Source of the DNA: Streptomyces sp. ICBB 8177
GTDB lineage: Bacteria > Actinomycetota > Actinomycetes > Streptomycetales > Streptomycetaceae
Reading direction: 5' to 3'
Length of the DNA stretch: 64,000 bases
Assembly (NCBI RefSeq): GCF_003144095.1
Contig: NZ_NSKH01000018.1
Span: 1,205,254-1,269,253 of the forward strand
Below, one piece after another: positions 1 to 7,975 of the stretch. A model generated the notes under the pieces. It ran no database searches. It saw only the letters and a list, made by a program, of their open reading frames with translations, and had not been told where the DNA came from. Made by a program: the position numbers and the translations under genes. Each line of letters begins with the position of its first letter. Position 1 is the first letter of the stretch.

Positions 1-1338
1 CGGATACCACCGACGCGCGCAACGCCGGCGACGACGTGCCCGAGATCCGCCGAGCCGGGTTCGATCCTCGACCGGCTGGCCCAGGAGGCCGGAAGCCACC
101 TGCGGTGCGACAAGTACACGGTGAACAAGTGGACCGGGGGAACCACGCCCCGCGAGGCCATCAGACCCCTGGTGGTGGAGGCGCTGGCCCGCCGCTTACG
201 ACGTCCCGTCACCCTGACCGAAGCGGGTTTCCCGTCGGTCGTGGCCGGATCGGCACTCGGCGCCGGCCCGCCGGGGGACACTCTGGAAGGACTTCTCACT
301 ACCGGAAGGGAAGATATGGACCCCTCACGGCGGAAGTTCCTCGCCACGACGCTCTACTCCGCGGCACTGCCCATCCCGGCCTTCCACGAAGTCGCCGATC
401 GAGCGGAGAAGCAGACCGGCGCCCCCACGGCCCGCGTCGGGAAGGGCCACGTCGCGACCGTTCGTGGGGTGACCGACTCGATCGCCGACATCCTGGACGA
501 ACACGGGGGCGCCATCGCCCGTCCCATGGCGGCCTCGTTCATCGTGAACACACTCGGTCCCTACCTGCGTGCCGACGCGTCCGGCGCCGTGAAGCGGGAC
601 ATGCTCTCCGCCGCCTCCGACCTCGTCTACCTGACCGGGTGGATGGCCATGTACGAGAAGGAGCACGGGCGCGCGCAGCAGTGGTACCACCGGGCCCTGA
701 CGCTCGCCCGGGACGCCGACGACCACGTGACGTACTGCCGCACGTTGCGCGGCATGGCACTGCAAGCGGCCAACCTGAAGCTGGGCCGCCGGGCGCTCGA
801 CCTCGCCGACTCGGCGGCGCAGGCGGCGCCCAGGTCCGGGCCGCGCCTGCGCGCGTTCCTCACCGGCCAGCAGGCGCACGGTGCCGCCCTGGTCGGTGAC
901 CGGCGTCAGGCGTTCACCCGGCTGGCCGAGACGGAAGCGGCACTGTCCAGGGCGGACGACCGGCGGGACGCGATCGGCGGCTACGACCTCGCCGCCTACT
1001 ACTTCCACGTCTCCAGCGTGACCTACGCGCTCGGCGATCTCCCTGCGTCCATCAAGGCGATGCAGGACTCCAACCGTGTCCGCCCGCCGATGGAGAAGCA
1101 GGGCCGCGCCCATGCCAGCGCGCTGCTCGCCCAACGTCGCCTGGAGGCCGGACACCTCGAAGCCTCGTGCGCGACCTGGGAGAGCTTCCTCGACGACTAC
1201 GAGAACCTCTCCTCGGCCCGCGCCGACGAGCATTTCACCACTCTCCGGGCGACGCTCAGGCCGTACCGAGACCACCGCACCGCACGCAGCGTGCTCATCC
1301 GGGCCGGCGAGGTCGGCCGACGGAAGGTGACCGTCTGA
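1..1338 (+). CDS. HTH/TPR-like transcriptional regulator, 5' end outside window
   Basis: The frame is open from base 1, and the GTG at 121 is internal, so the true start lies upstream of the window. The first part (about bases 60-240) reads as the second half of a DNA-binding domain typical of a Streptomyces regulator family, with CDKYTVNKWTGGTTPREAIRP followed by RRLRRPVTLTEAGF. After a linker comes MDPSRRKFLATTLYSAALP (from about 316), a segment this family often carries between the HTH and the helical repeats. The rest is alpha-helical and TPR-like, with conserved stretches such as ARPMAASFIVNTLGPYLRAD and YLTGWMAMYEKEHG. The role is probably regulation of a neighbouring or secondary-metabolism gene, but no target is visible. 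The next gene is a damaged tandem copy. Confidence 0.75.
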   Translation, partial: RIPPTRATPATTCPRSAEPGSILDRLAQEAGSHLRCDKYTVNKWTGGTTPREAIRPLVVEALARRLRRPVTLTEAGFPSVVAGSALGAGPPGDTLEGLLTTGREDMDPSRRKFLATTLYSAALPIPAFHEVADRAEKQTGAPTARVGKGHVATVRGVTDSIADILDEHGGAIARPMAASFIVNTLGPYLRADASGAVKRDMLSAASDLVYLTGWMAMYEKEHGRAQQWYHRALTLARDADDHVTYCRTLRGMALQAANLKLGRRALDLADSAAQAAPRSGPRLRAFLTGQQAHGAALVGDRRQAFTRLAETEAALSRADDRRDAIGGYDLAAYYFHVSSVTYALGDLPASIKAMQDSNRVRPPMEKQGRAHASALLAQRRLEAGHLEASCATWESFLDDYENLSSARADEHFTTLRATLRPYRDHRTARSVLIRAGEVGRRKVTV

Positions 1339-1358
1339 TCGATCTCGGGAGGACAGAC

Positions 1359-2374
1359 ATGGATCCGTCCCGTCGGGTGTCATCGCCGCCGGGCTGTTCT
1401 CCGTGGCCCTCACCGTTCCCGGGTGGCCCGACGTGGTCGGTCGTATGGAGGCCGTTCAGACAGGGATGACACGACGCGTCGGCATGCCCGAGGTCGACAT
1501 GGTCGTCGCGATGACCGAGCGGGTCTCCGGCCTCGACGACCGTTTCGGCGGGCGCCACGCCAGGCCCATGGCGGCGGCCTTCCTTGTGAACACCGTTGCC
1601 CCGTACCTGCGGGCCGATGCTCCCGCGACGGTGCGCAAAGCTATGATGTCGGCCGCTTCGGACCTGTGTTATCTCACCGGCTACATGGCCGTGGACGAAG
1701 GACTCCACGGGCTGGCACAGCGGTACTACACGAAGGCGCTGGAACTGGCCGGAGCCTCCGAGGACCATCTGACCTACTGCACGACACTGCGCGGAATGAG
1801 CGTCCAGGCCGTCGACCTCGGCCATGGCCGCGAAGCGCTGCGCCTGGCCGACGCGGCTGCTGCTGCATCGCCGAGTGCCGGGCCGCGTATGCGCGCGTTC
1901 TTGGCAGGCCAGCAAGCGCACGCGGCAGCCCGGACGGGAGACCGGGGCCGCGCCCTGAGACTTCTGCGCGAGGCGGAGTCCGCGATGGACAGAGCCGAGT
2001 CGCAGGAGCGGGCCTTCGGCTCATACGACCCGGCAGCGCTGAAATACCACGTCAGCCAGGTGCGTTACGAACTCGGCGACCTGGCAGGGGCGATCGCGGC
2101 CATGGAGGAGTCCGATCGCGTGCGCTACAGCACGTACCGGCGAGCCCGCGTCCGTCACCGCTGCACTCTCGCGGAACGGCAACTCGCCGTCGGCCACCTC
2201 GAAGCCGCCTGCGCCACCTGGCACCTCGCGTTGGACGACTACCCGGGCCTGCAGTCCGGCCGCGCCGACGAACGGCTCCGTGCCATGTACCGCGCGCTTC
2301 GCCCGTACCTCAGGAACCCGATGGCCCGGGACCTCTACGAACGCGCCCGCACCGTCGCCCCTGCGCCTGGCTGA
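1359..2374 (+). pseudogene. Frameshifted tandem copy of the upstream regulator, lacking the HTH part
   Basis: ATG 1359 has a good ribosome site (GGGAGGAC) and begins MDPSRR, the same motif that opens the helical half of the upstream gene. The frame then goes wrong. The homologous continuation (VIAAGLFSVALTVPGW, then GRHARPMAAAFLVNTVAPYL) is in another frame, entered around 1376-1382, and stays open to 2374. A GTG at 1403 could serve as a late start in the second frame. Alignment by eye with the upstream gene is strong over the whole C-terminal part (YLTGYMAVDEGLHG, HLTYCTTLRGMSVQA). The copy has no DNA-binding domain. It is either a decaying duplicate, an intact HTH-less TPR protein started at 1403, or a sequencing error. 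Confidence 0.7.
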
Positions 2375-2380
2375 CCGCTC

Positions 2381-3655
2381 CTACCCCAACTCCTCCCCGT
2401 CCACCGGAAGTTCCGCCGTCAGGCGGAAGCCGCCTCGGGGGATCGGGCTCGGTGTCAGGGAGCCGCCTGCCATCGCGAGGCGTTCCTTCAGGCCCTTCAG
2501 GCCGTTGCCACTGCCTCCGCCGGCGCCTGAACCGTCGCCGTCGTCCGTGATGTCCAGCCGCGCGCGGCCCTCCTGCGTACGCAGTTCGATCCGGCAGGAC
2601 GACGCGCCGCTGTGCCGCACGACGTTCGTCACCCCCTCGCGCACCACCCACCCCAGCAGCGCCGCCGCCTGCGGGGGCAGCGGGGGGCCGGACTCCGTCA
2701 CCGTCAGCTCGACGCCGGACGCCTCCAACGCCGAACGCGCGCGGTCCAGTTCCGTGGTGAGGCTGCCCTCACGGTAGCCGGAGACCGCCTCGCGGATCTC
2801 GGTGAGCGCCTGACGGGCCACCGACTCGATGTCCGCCGCCTGCCCCAGCGCCGCGTCCAGGTCGCGCGGCGCCAGCCTGCGCACCGCCTCCGCCTTCACC
2901 ACGACCACCGACATGGTGTGCCCCAGCAGGTCGTGCAGGTCCCGCGAGAAGCGCAGCCGCTCCTGGTTGACCGCCGCACGCGCCAACTCCTGCCGCGCGG
3001 ACCGCAGTTGGCCGATCACCTCGTACAGCGACAGGATCGCGCCGGTCACCAGGCCGGAGACGAACGTCGCGTACGCGATGCTCGCCGCGCTCCACAGACT
3101 GGCACCGCCGTGCCCGGCGACGACCCCGGCCGAGATGGCGAGCACCGCCACGATCTGGCCCAGGTGCCGCCCCCGGAAGACAGTCCCGCACGCGAATGCC
3201 AGCATCACGATCAACGTGATCCAGTTGTGCCGGAATCCGATCGCGCCCGCGTAGGCGATCACCGCGCTCGCGCCCACCAGCACCTTCGGCGACACCCCGA
3301 ACCGAGGCCGCTCGTCGAACGCCGAGATGACACTCATCGCGTACAGCGCGCAGAACGCGGCGAGCGCGAGCCACGCCAGCCATGCCGGATGCGCCCGGTG
3401 GTGCAGCACGTCCGCGGCCGGGGCCACCATGATGGTCAGCCACGGCAGCATGATCCGGCTGTCCGGCCGCTTGATGCGCTCGATGTACGAATCGAGTTCC
3501 GCGCCCTGCAACGAGCCCAGGTCGTGCACCTCCAGGAGGTTCTGCCCGCGCTGTCGCGGCCTCCCGCGACCCCGCCGCGCCACCTCCACGCGGCCCCACC
3601 ACCGCCGCGCCTCCTGCCAGGCCCGCCGCGCCCGCGTCCCCCGGTTGCCCGCCAT
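2381..3655 (-). CDS. DesK/NarX-type sensor histidine kinase, no response regulator beside it
   Basis: 424 residues. Residues about 70-210 are hydrophobic with five or six membrane helices. A short linker leads to the HisKA_3 dimerisation box SRDLHDLLGHTMSV, with His241 the likely phosphorylated residue. The ATP-binding domain shows an N-box (REGVTNVVRHSG, about 339-350) and G-boxes (DDGDG at 371, GNGLKGLKER at 383). These are the standard features of family 7 kinases that partner NarL-type regulators. The partner gene normally lies directly downstream, but here the next gene is on the other strand, so the kinase is an orphan in this window. The N-terminal 40 residues are very Arg-rich and could be over-called; a start nearer residue 41-70 is possible. 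Confidence 0.85.
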   Translation of the reverse strand: MAGNRGTRARRAWQEARRWWGRVEVARRGRGRPRQRGQNLLEVHDLGSLQGAELDSYIERIKRPDSRIMLPWLTIMVAPAADVLHHRAHPAWLAWLALAAFCALYAMSVISAFDERPRFGVSPKVLVGASAVIAYAGAIGFRHNWITLIVMLAFACGTVFRGRHLGQIVAVLAISAGVVAGHGGASLWSAASIAYATFVSGLVTGAILSLYEVIGQLRSARQELARAAVNQERLRFSRDLHDLLGHTMSVVVVKAEAVRRLAPRDLDAALGQAADIESVARQALTEIREAVSGYREGSLTTELDRARSALEASGVELTVTESGPPLPPQAAALLGWVVREGVTNVVRHSGASSCRIELRTQEGRARLDITDDGDGSGAGGGSGNGLKGLKERLAMAGGSLTPSPIPRGGFRLTAELPVDGEELG

Positions 3656-3988
3656 CCGCCTCGTCCGTTCCTCGTGTCCTCGTGCCTTGGGCCTCGTGGC
3701 TCGTGCCTCGCGCCCTCGTGGGCCGGTCCCCGTACCGGCTCCATCATGGTGCGGGGGCGGGGGGCCGGGCCATTCGGCTCGATCGGGTGACTCGCGGCCG
3801 GCGCGGGCGAGGATGCCCCGGCGCTCGCGAGCGGACGGCTACGTTGAACGAACGGGCGGCCACGTCGAGTGGGGGCCGGCCGCTGAAAGCGGTGCCGACC
3901 AGGCCGGATCACCGCCCCCGCGGTTCGGCGGCCCGCAGCACGTCGCACTGCGACCCAACCCCTCGCAGCAAGGAGTGCCACCACCGGC
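3656..3988. other. Gene-free gap with short TCGTG repeats
   Basis: This gap of about 330 bases separates the divergent kinase and VOC genes and should hold both promoters. Next to the kinase start (about 3671-3720) there are five imperfect copies of CCTCGTG/GCTCGTG. No convincing -10/-35 pair, RNA gene or small gene was seen. Confidence 0.5.
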
Positions 3989-4423
3989 ATGGACGTTCTG
4001 TTCATCACGAGCGTGGCGGCGGTCGTCGCCGACCCGCCGCTGAGCCGCAAGCTGTTCATCGAGGCGCTCGGGCTCCCTCTGGAGGGGGAAGGCGAGGGCT
4101 ACTACTCCAGCGGGAACATCCCCGGCAGCAGGCACTTCGGCCTGTGGCCGCTGTCGCAGGCGGCCGAGGCGTGTTTCGGCACGGCCGAGTGGCCCGGCGA
4201 CCGGGTGGTGCCGCAGGCGTCGATCGAGTTCGAGGTGGCCGACGCGGACGCCGTCACGGCCGCGGGCGCCGAACTCCAACGTGCGGGCTTCGAGCTGCTG
4301 CACCCTGCCCGCACCGAACCGTGGGGCCAGACGGTGGCCAGACTCCTCACGACGGACGGGCTGATCGTCGGGATCTCCTATGCGCCCGCTCTGCACGACG
4401 CCCGAGGGGACGATCAACGTTGA
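3989..4423 (+). CDS. VOC (glyoxalase/bleomycin-resistance fold) family protein
   Basis: 144 residues, the usual size for a single two-repeat VOC protein. It begins MDVLFITSVAAVVADP and goes on to SRKLFIEALGLPL, the typical first beta-alpha unit with a substrate-enzyme approach region. A second unit, ASIEFEVADADAVTAAGAEL, ends with GQTVARLLTTDGLIVGISY. Metal-ligand positions are not clear enough to assign, so enzyme versus drug- or metal-binding role is open. ATG 3989 is preceded by AAGGAG (about 3970). The stop codon lies inside a 28-bp perfect palindrome. No operon partner. Confidence 0.75.
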   Translation: MDVLFITSVAAVVADPPLSRKLFIEALGLPLEGEGEGYYSSGNIPGSRHFGLWPLSQAAEACFGTAEWPGDRVVPQASIEFEVADADAVTAAGAELQRAGFELLHPARTEPWGQTVARLLTTDGLIVGISYAPALHDARGDDQR

Positions 4424-4442
4424 TCAATATTGATCAACGTTG
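4415..4442. repeat. 28-bp perfect palindrome over the stop codon of the VOC gene
   Basis: The sequence is identical to its own reverse complement across 28 bases. It is built from two CAACGTTGATCAA-type halves meeting at AATATT, with the core TTGATCAATATTGATCAA at 4420-4437. It is AT-rich against a GC-rich background. It could be a symmetric operator (TTGATCAA-type sites are bound by several dimeric repressor families), a transcription end, or a cruciform-forming element. Confidence 0.8.
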
Positions 4443-4570
4443 CGGCGGAGTCGATGAGGCGCCCGGTGAGTCGATGAACTGCCTGGGTGAGTCAATGAAC
4501 TGACTGCGTGGATCAACAAGTTGACCTGGGCCAACAAACGAGTTGACCTGGCGAATCAATGGATTGATTG
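4443..4570. repeat. Cluster of short TTGA/TCAA direct and inverted repeats
   Basis: Directly after the palindrome are three copies of GAGTC(G/A)ATGA (near 4449, 4468, 4490), two copies of AGTTGACCTGG (near 4519 and 4541) and an inverted pair AATCAAT-GG-ATTGATT (4554-4569). Together with the palindrome this gives about 160 bases rich in TTGA/TCAA half-sites. No gene fits the stretch. It looks like a multi-site protein-binding region rather than coding DNA. Confidence 0.6.
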
Positions 4571-4614
4571 CGCATCAGGTTCGGCCCTTTGGGGGCCTGC
4601 GGAGCCTCCGGACA

Positions 4615-4663
4615 CGCCACGGCGGCCGGTCCGGGGACGCTCCCGGGGCCGGCCGCCGTGGCG
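4615..4663 (-). terminator. Strong hairpin terminator downstream of the small gene at 4686
   Basis: A 15-bp perfect inverted repeat, CGCCACGGCGGCCGG at 4615-4629 and its complement at 4649-4663, encloses a loop that can itself pair (CCGGGG/CCCGGG). It lies 22 bases past the stop of the 52-residue gene. There is no clear U-tract, as is common for Streptomyces terminators. Confidence 0.7.
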
Positions 4664-4685
4664 TGGTGGTGCGAGATCCGCCTGC

Positions 4686-4844
4686 TCAGCCGTTGTCCTG
4701 CTCGGGCCTGCGGTGCTTGCCATGGGCCGGGATGCCGGACTCGTCTGCGGCGGAGGCGGGACCACGGTGCTTTGGGCCCTCGGCTCCCAGGCCGGCCGCC
4801 TGCATGGCGCGGTCGTCGGTGACGTCGGTGCGGGCTTCGGACAT
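4686..4844 (-). CDS. Small conserved-looking hydrophilic protein, 52 residues
   Basis: Reading leftwards from ATG 4844 gives MSEARTDVTDDRAMQAAGLG, ending RRPEQDNG before TGA at 4686. A good ribosome site (GGAGAGA, 7 bases upstream) and a strong terminator just beyond the stop support it as a real one-gene transcript. The composition (charged, no membrane segment) matches short disordered proteins common in Streptomyces, but I cannot assign a function. Codon third positions are GC-rich like the real genes around it. Confidence 0.65.
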   Translation of the reverse strand: MSEARTDVTDDRAMQAAGLGAEGPKHRGPASAADESGIPAHGKHRRPEQDNG

Positions 4845-4978
4845 CAGAAGTCTCTCCGTCGGGATCGCTTACTGGGATGGCGAGTCGGGGCGCATGACAC
4901 ATGACGCGCCTTGACACAACCGCCCGTTGCGCACTGACGTGGCCGGGTCGTCCGGCTGTGCAGCCCCCGTTCTCGAGT

Positions 4979-6868
4979 CTAACCGTGGACATGATCACTG
5001 AAACCGGCGGTCCGACTCGCGTCTGTCACGGTGGTTGTTGCTGAATCGTGGCGCGACGGTGACGCTGAATCGTTTGTGCGCACGGGGCCCTCCGCGGCGG
5101 ACATCGGCGCCTGCTGGAGCGGGACGACACGGTTGGCCGGATGGTCGGACACCGGGTCCTTGGCCTGGTCGGGGCGCTGGTCCGGTTGCTCGGCGGGGGG
5201 CGGCGCGTCGGAGGGCCCCGGCGGGGCGTCGGGCGGCGCGGAGGCGGGCTGCTCGGCGTGGGATCCGGAGGTGCGTCGCGCGGCGGTCTCCACGCGCGGC
5301 CCGGCGCTTCGGCCGACCGGGGCAGGTCCCGCCGTGTCACCCTTCGCTTCTGAGGACGGGGCGGCGTAAACATCCCGCACGTCAGCCCGGAGGGTGATGT
5401 CGCGCACGCCGTACGGCTGTTCCGGCCGCGCGTACGGGAGGCGCAACGTGTCGCCGTCGCCCCACCACGCGCCGTCCACCAGCCACCCCGGCGGCGTGGG
5501 CAACGGCTCCAGCCGCCGGGTCGACGGGCGCCACAGCACCGCCCGGTTCCCGATCCGCAGCGCCACGCCGCATGCCTCGGGCGTCAGTGCCTGCCCCGGC
5601 TGCACGGCCAGCGGCACCGCGCCGGGATCGCGCAGGCAGTCGGGGAAGCGCACCGGGCGCGTGCTGCCCAGCACGCCCCAGCCCAGCCGGGCGTCCCCCG
5701 GCGCGTCGCTGCGCACCAGCAGCAGACCGCTGTCGGGGTCGGCGAGCAGCAGCCGGTCGTCGCTGTCCTCGGTGATCTGGAGCAACGGGTGCACGCTTCC
5801 GTCCGCCAGGTCGACGGCGACCGTCTTCGTCCGCCCGTCGATCTCCCGGTCGAGCGCCAGCGTCCGGCCTTCGCGGTCGAGCCAGATCCCGCCGTTGCAG
5901 CGGCCGGGTACCTCGGCGAGCGGGGCGAGCCCGGGGCCGCCGTGCACCAACCAGACCGTGCTGACGCCGTCCGTGCGGGCCAGCGCGTACGCGGAACCGT
6001 CGGCCGCCGCGGGCAGCAGGCGCACCTGCTCGCCGTGTAGGAAGCCCACCGGCAGCTCCCCGGTGCCGGGGCCGGTGGGGTAGAGCAGCGCGAGGTCGTG
6101 GCGGTCGCCGTCGCCGGGGCGGCGGATGAGCACGCGGCCGTCCGGCAGCGGCAGCACCTGCGCCTCCGGCGACTCCGGCCGGGCGCCGGGCAGTCGCACG
6201 GTGTACGGCTCGGGCCCGCCCAGCGTCCAGCGTTCCGGGTACCAGCCGCCGTCCCCGTGGTCGGCGAGGCAGGCCCCGTACGAGCCGTCCCGGGTGACGG
6301 CGAACCCGATGCGGCGCGGAGTGGCGAGCGGGACTGCCGCGCGCGGGCGGGCCGAGACGGGCGCCCGCGGTGCCGGGGCCCCCGGGGGAGCGGTGCGGGC
6401 CGCGGAGGCCCGCGGGGAGCCCTGATCCGGATCGGGGCCGCGGGACGGCGCCGCCTCCGCCGCTACGGGCGCCGCCTCCGCCGGCACGGGCGCCGCCTCG
6501 GCTTCCGTCGGCACGGACGACGCCGCCGCCGACCCTGAAGACGCCGCCGCAGCCCCTGAAGCCGCCCCGGCTTCCGTCGGCGCGGGCCCGCCCGCCTCCG
6601 CTCCTGCGCCCGCAGACGCCTCCGTCGCGGCCCGTACCCCCGAAGACGCCTGCGCCCCAGCCCCCGAAGGCGCCTGCGCCCCAGCCCCCGAAGGCCCTTC
6701 CGCCGCCGTCCCCGCCCCCGAAGGCGGCGCCTCCGTTCGCGCGCGCCCCGGCGCGGCCTCCGCCTCCGAAGACCGCGCCTCCGGCATCGTGACGCGCAGC
6801 GTCCTCGTGCCGGTCAGGCCGAAACCGGTCGCGGCGGAATTCGCGGTGTGCGTGGCCAAGACGGTCAT
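4979..6868 (-). CDS. Beta-propeller-like hypothetical protein with long disordered ends
   Basis: 629 residues. About residues 25-170 are a low-complexity Ala/Pro/Glu/Gly stretch with repeated units (SGAGAQAPSGAGAQA). Residues about 185-500 form a folded core of repeated beta-strand units, such as RIGFAVTRDGSYGACLADHG, DGRVLIRRPGDGDRH and LLLADPDSGLLLVRSD, like a WD40/TolB-type propeller. The last 120 residues are again Pro/Ala-rich and disordered. There is no signal peptide or membrane helix, so it is probably cytoplasmic. It is divergent from the Nif3-like operon and has its own promoter region. No enzymatic motif is visible, and a scaffold or nutrient-sensing role is only a guess. Confidence 0.65.
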   Translation of the reverse strand: MTVLATHTANSAATGFGLTGTRTLRVTMPEARSSEAEAAPGRARTEAPPSGAGTAAEGPSGAGAQAPSGAGAQASSGVRAATEASAGAGAEAGGPAPTEAGAASGAAAASSGSAAASSVPTEAEAAPVPAEAAPVAAEAAPSRGPDPDQGSPRASAARTAPPGAPAPRAPVSARPRAAVPLATPRRIGFAVTRDGSYGACLADHGDGGWYPERWTLGGPEPYTVRLPGARPESPEAQVLPLPDGRVLIRRPGDGDRHDLALLYPTGPGTGELPVGFLHGEQVRLLPAAADGSAYALARTDGVSTVWLVHGGPGLAPLAEVPGRCNGGIWLDREGRTLALDREIDGRTKTVAVDLADGSVHPLLQITEDSDDRLLLADPDSGLLLVRSDAPGDARLGWGVLGSTRPVRFPDCLRDPGAVPLAVQPGQALTPEACGVALRIGNRAVLWRPSTRRLEPLPTPPGWLVDGAWWGDGDTLRLPYARPEQPYGVRDITLRADVRDVYAAPSSEAKGDTAGPAPVGRSAGPRVETAARRTSGSHAEQPASAPPDAPPGPSDAPPPAEQPDQRPDQAKDPVSDHPANRVVPLQQAPMSAAEGPVRTNDSASPSRHDSATTTVTDASRTAGFSDHVHG

Positions 6869-7060
6869 CTTCCTGCGTCACCTCCGAGCGCAGACGCTAG
6901 TTTTCGTACGCCCAGCCGATCGCCACGAGTTGCCGCGCTTCACACATAAGGGTGGCCGCGTTCCGGAACGGCGTGAAACGGGCGCTCGGATGTGCTGCGC
7001 GCCCCCGGGCGGAACCCGGCGGGAGGCCCCGGGGCCGCCATGAGAGGTAACCTTCCACCC

Positions 7061-7975
7061 GTGCCCAAACTGTCCGACGTGATCGCCGCCCTCGACGGCC
7101 TGTGGCCCGCCGACCGGGCCGAGCAGTGGGACGCCGTGGGACTGGTCTGCGGCGACCCCGACACCGAGGTCGGCCGGGTGCTGTTCGCCGTGGACCCGGT
7201 GCGGGAAGTCGCCGAGGAGGCGGTACGGATCGGGGCCGACCTGCTGGTCACCCATCACCCGCTCTACCTGCGGGGCACGACGACGGTCGCGGCGACCCAC
7301 TTCAAGGGCCGCGTCGTCCACGAGCTGATCAAGCACGACATCGCGCTGCACGTCGCCCACACCAACGCGGACCGGGCCGACCCCGGCGTCTCCGACGCCC
7401 TCGCGGCCGCCGTGGGCCTGCGCGTCACCGGCCCCCTCGTGCCCGACCCCGGCGACCCGGCGGGCCGTCGCGGCCTCGGCAGGGTGGGGGAGCTGACGGT
7501 GCCGCTGACGCTGGCCGAATTCGCCGCGCAAGCCGCCCGCGGCCTGCCCCGCACCGCCACCGGGCTGCGCGTCGCCGGCGATCCGGAGCGCGAGATCCGT
7601 ACCGTCGCCGTCTGCGGAGGCTCCGGCGACAGCCTCTTCGACCAGGTGCGCGCCGCCGGGGTGGACGCCTACCTCACCGCCGACCTGCGCCACCACCCCG
7701 CCTCCGAGGCCACCCAGCACGGTGGCCCCGCCCTGATCGACGCCGCGCACTGGGCCACCGAGTGGCCGTGGTGCGAGCAGGCCGCGGCGGAGCTGGACCA
7801 GATCTCCGACCGGCACGGATGGAGCCTGCGCGTCCACGTCTCCCGTCAGGTCACCGACCCGTGGACGCTGCACGCGTCCGCCCCTCCGGTCCAGGAAGTC
7901 CCCCCGGCCCCGGAAGTCCCTCCGGTCCCGGAACCGGAATCCGCCCCCTCCAGCAGCTCAGGAGCCCCGAACTGA
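7061..7975 (+). CDS. Nif3-like dinuclear metal centre protein (YbgI/DUF34 family)
   Basis: The core runs from PKLSDVIAALDGLWP to RLHVSRQVTDPW-type sequence. Metal-binding motifs are LLVTHHPLY near the N-terminus, HVAHTNAD in the middle and a C-terminal DAAHWATEWPWCEQAA. Family members are often labelled GTP cyclohydrolase 1 type 2, but that reaction is not established for most of them. GTG 7061 is preferred because the family begins with this PxLSEVI motif; ATG 7040 and an earlier in-frame start at 6992 are alternatives. The last 30 residues are a Pro/Glu/Ser tail. The stop overlaps the CTG start of the next gene by four bases. Confidence 0.85.
   Translation: MPKLSDVIAALDGLWPADRAEQWDAVGLVCGDPDTEVGRVLFAVDPVREVAEEAVRIGADLLVTHHPLYLRGTTTVAATHFKGRVVHELIKHDIALHVAHTNADRADPGVSDALAAAVGLRVTGPLVPDPGDPAGRRGLGRVGELTVPLTLAEFAAQAARGLPRTATGLRVAGDPEREIRTVAVCGGSGDSLFDQVRAAGVDAYLTADLRHHPASEATQHGGPALIDAAHWATEWPWCEQAAAELDQISDRHGWSLRVHVSRQVTDPWTLHASAPPVQEVPPAPEVPPVPEPESAPSSSSGAPN

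Noticed and set aside
36..899. 287-codon plus-strand frame at the window start
   Set aside because: Overlaps the regulator in another frame and has shadow-like Arg/Gly/Pro composition. The frame of 1-1338 contains the HTH and TPR-like motifs.
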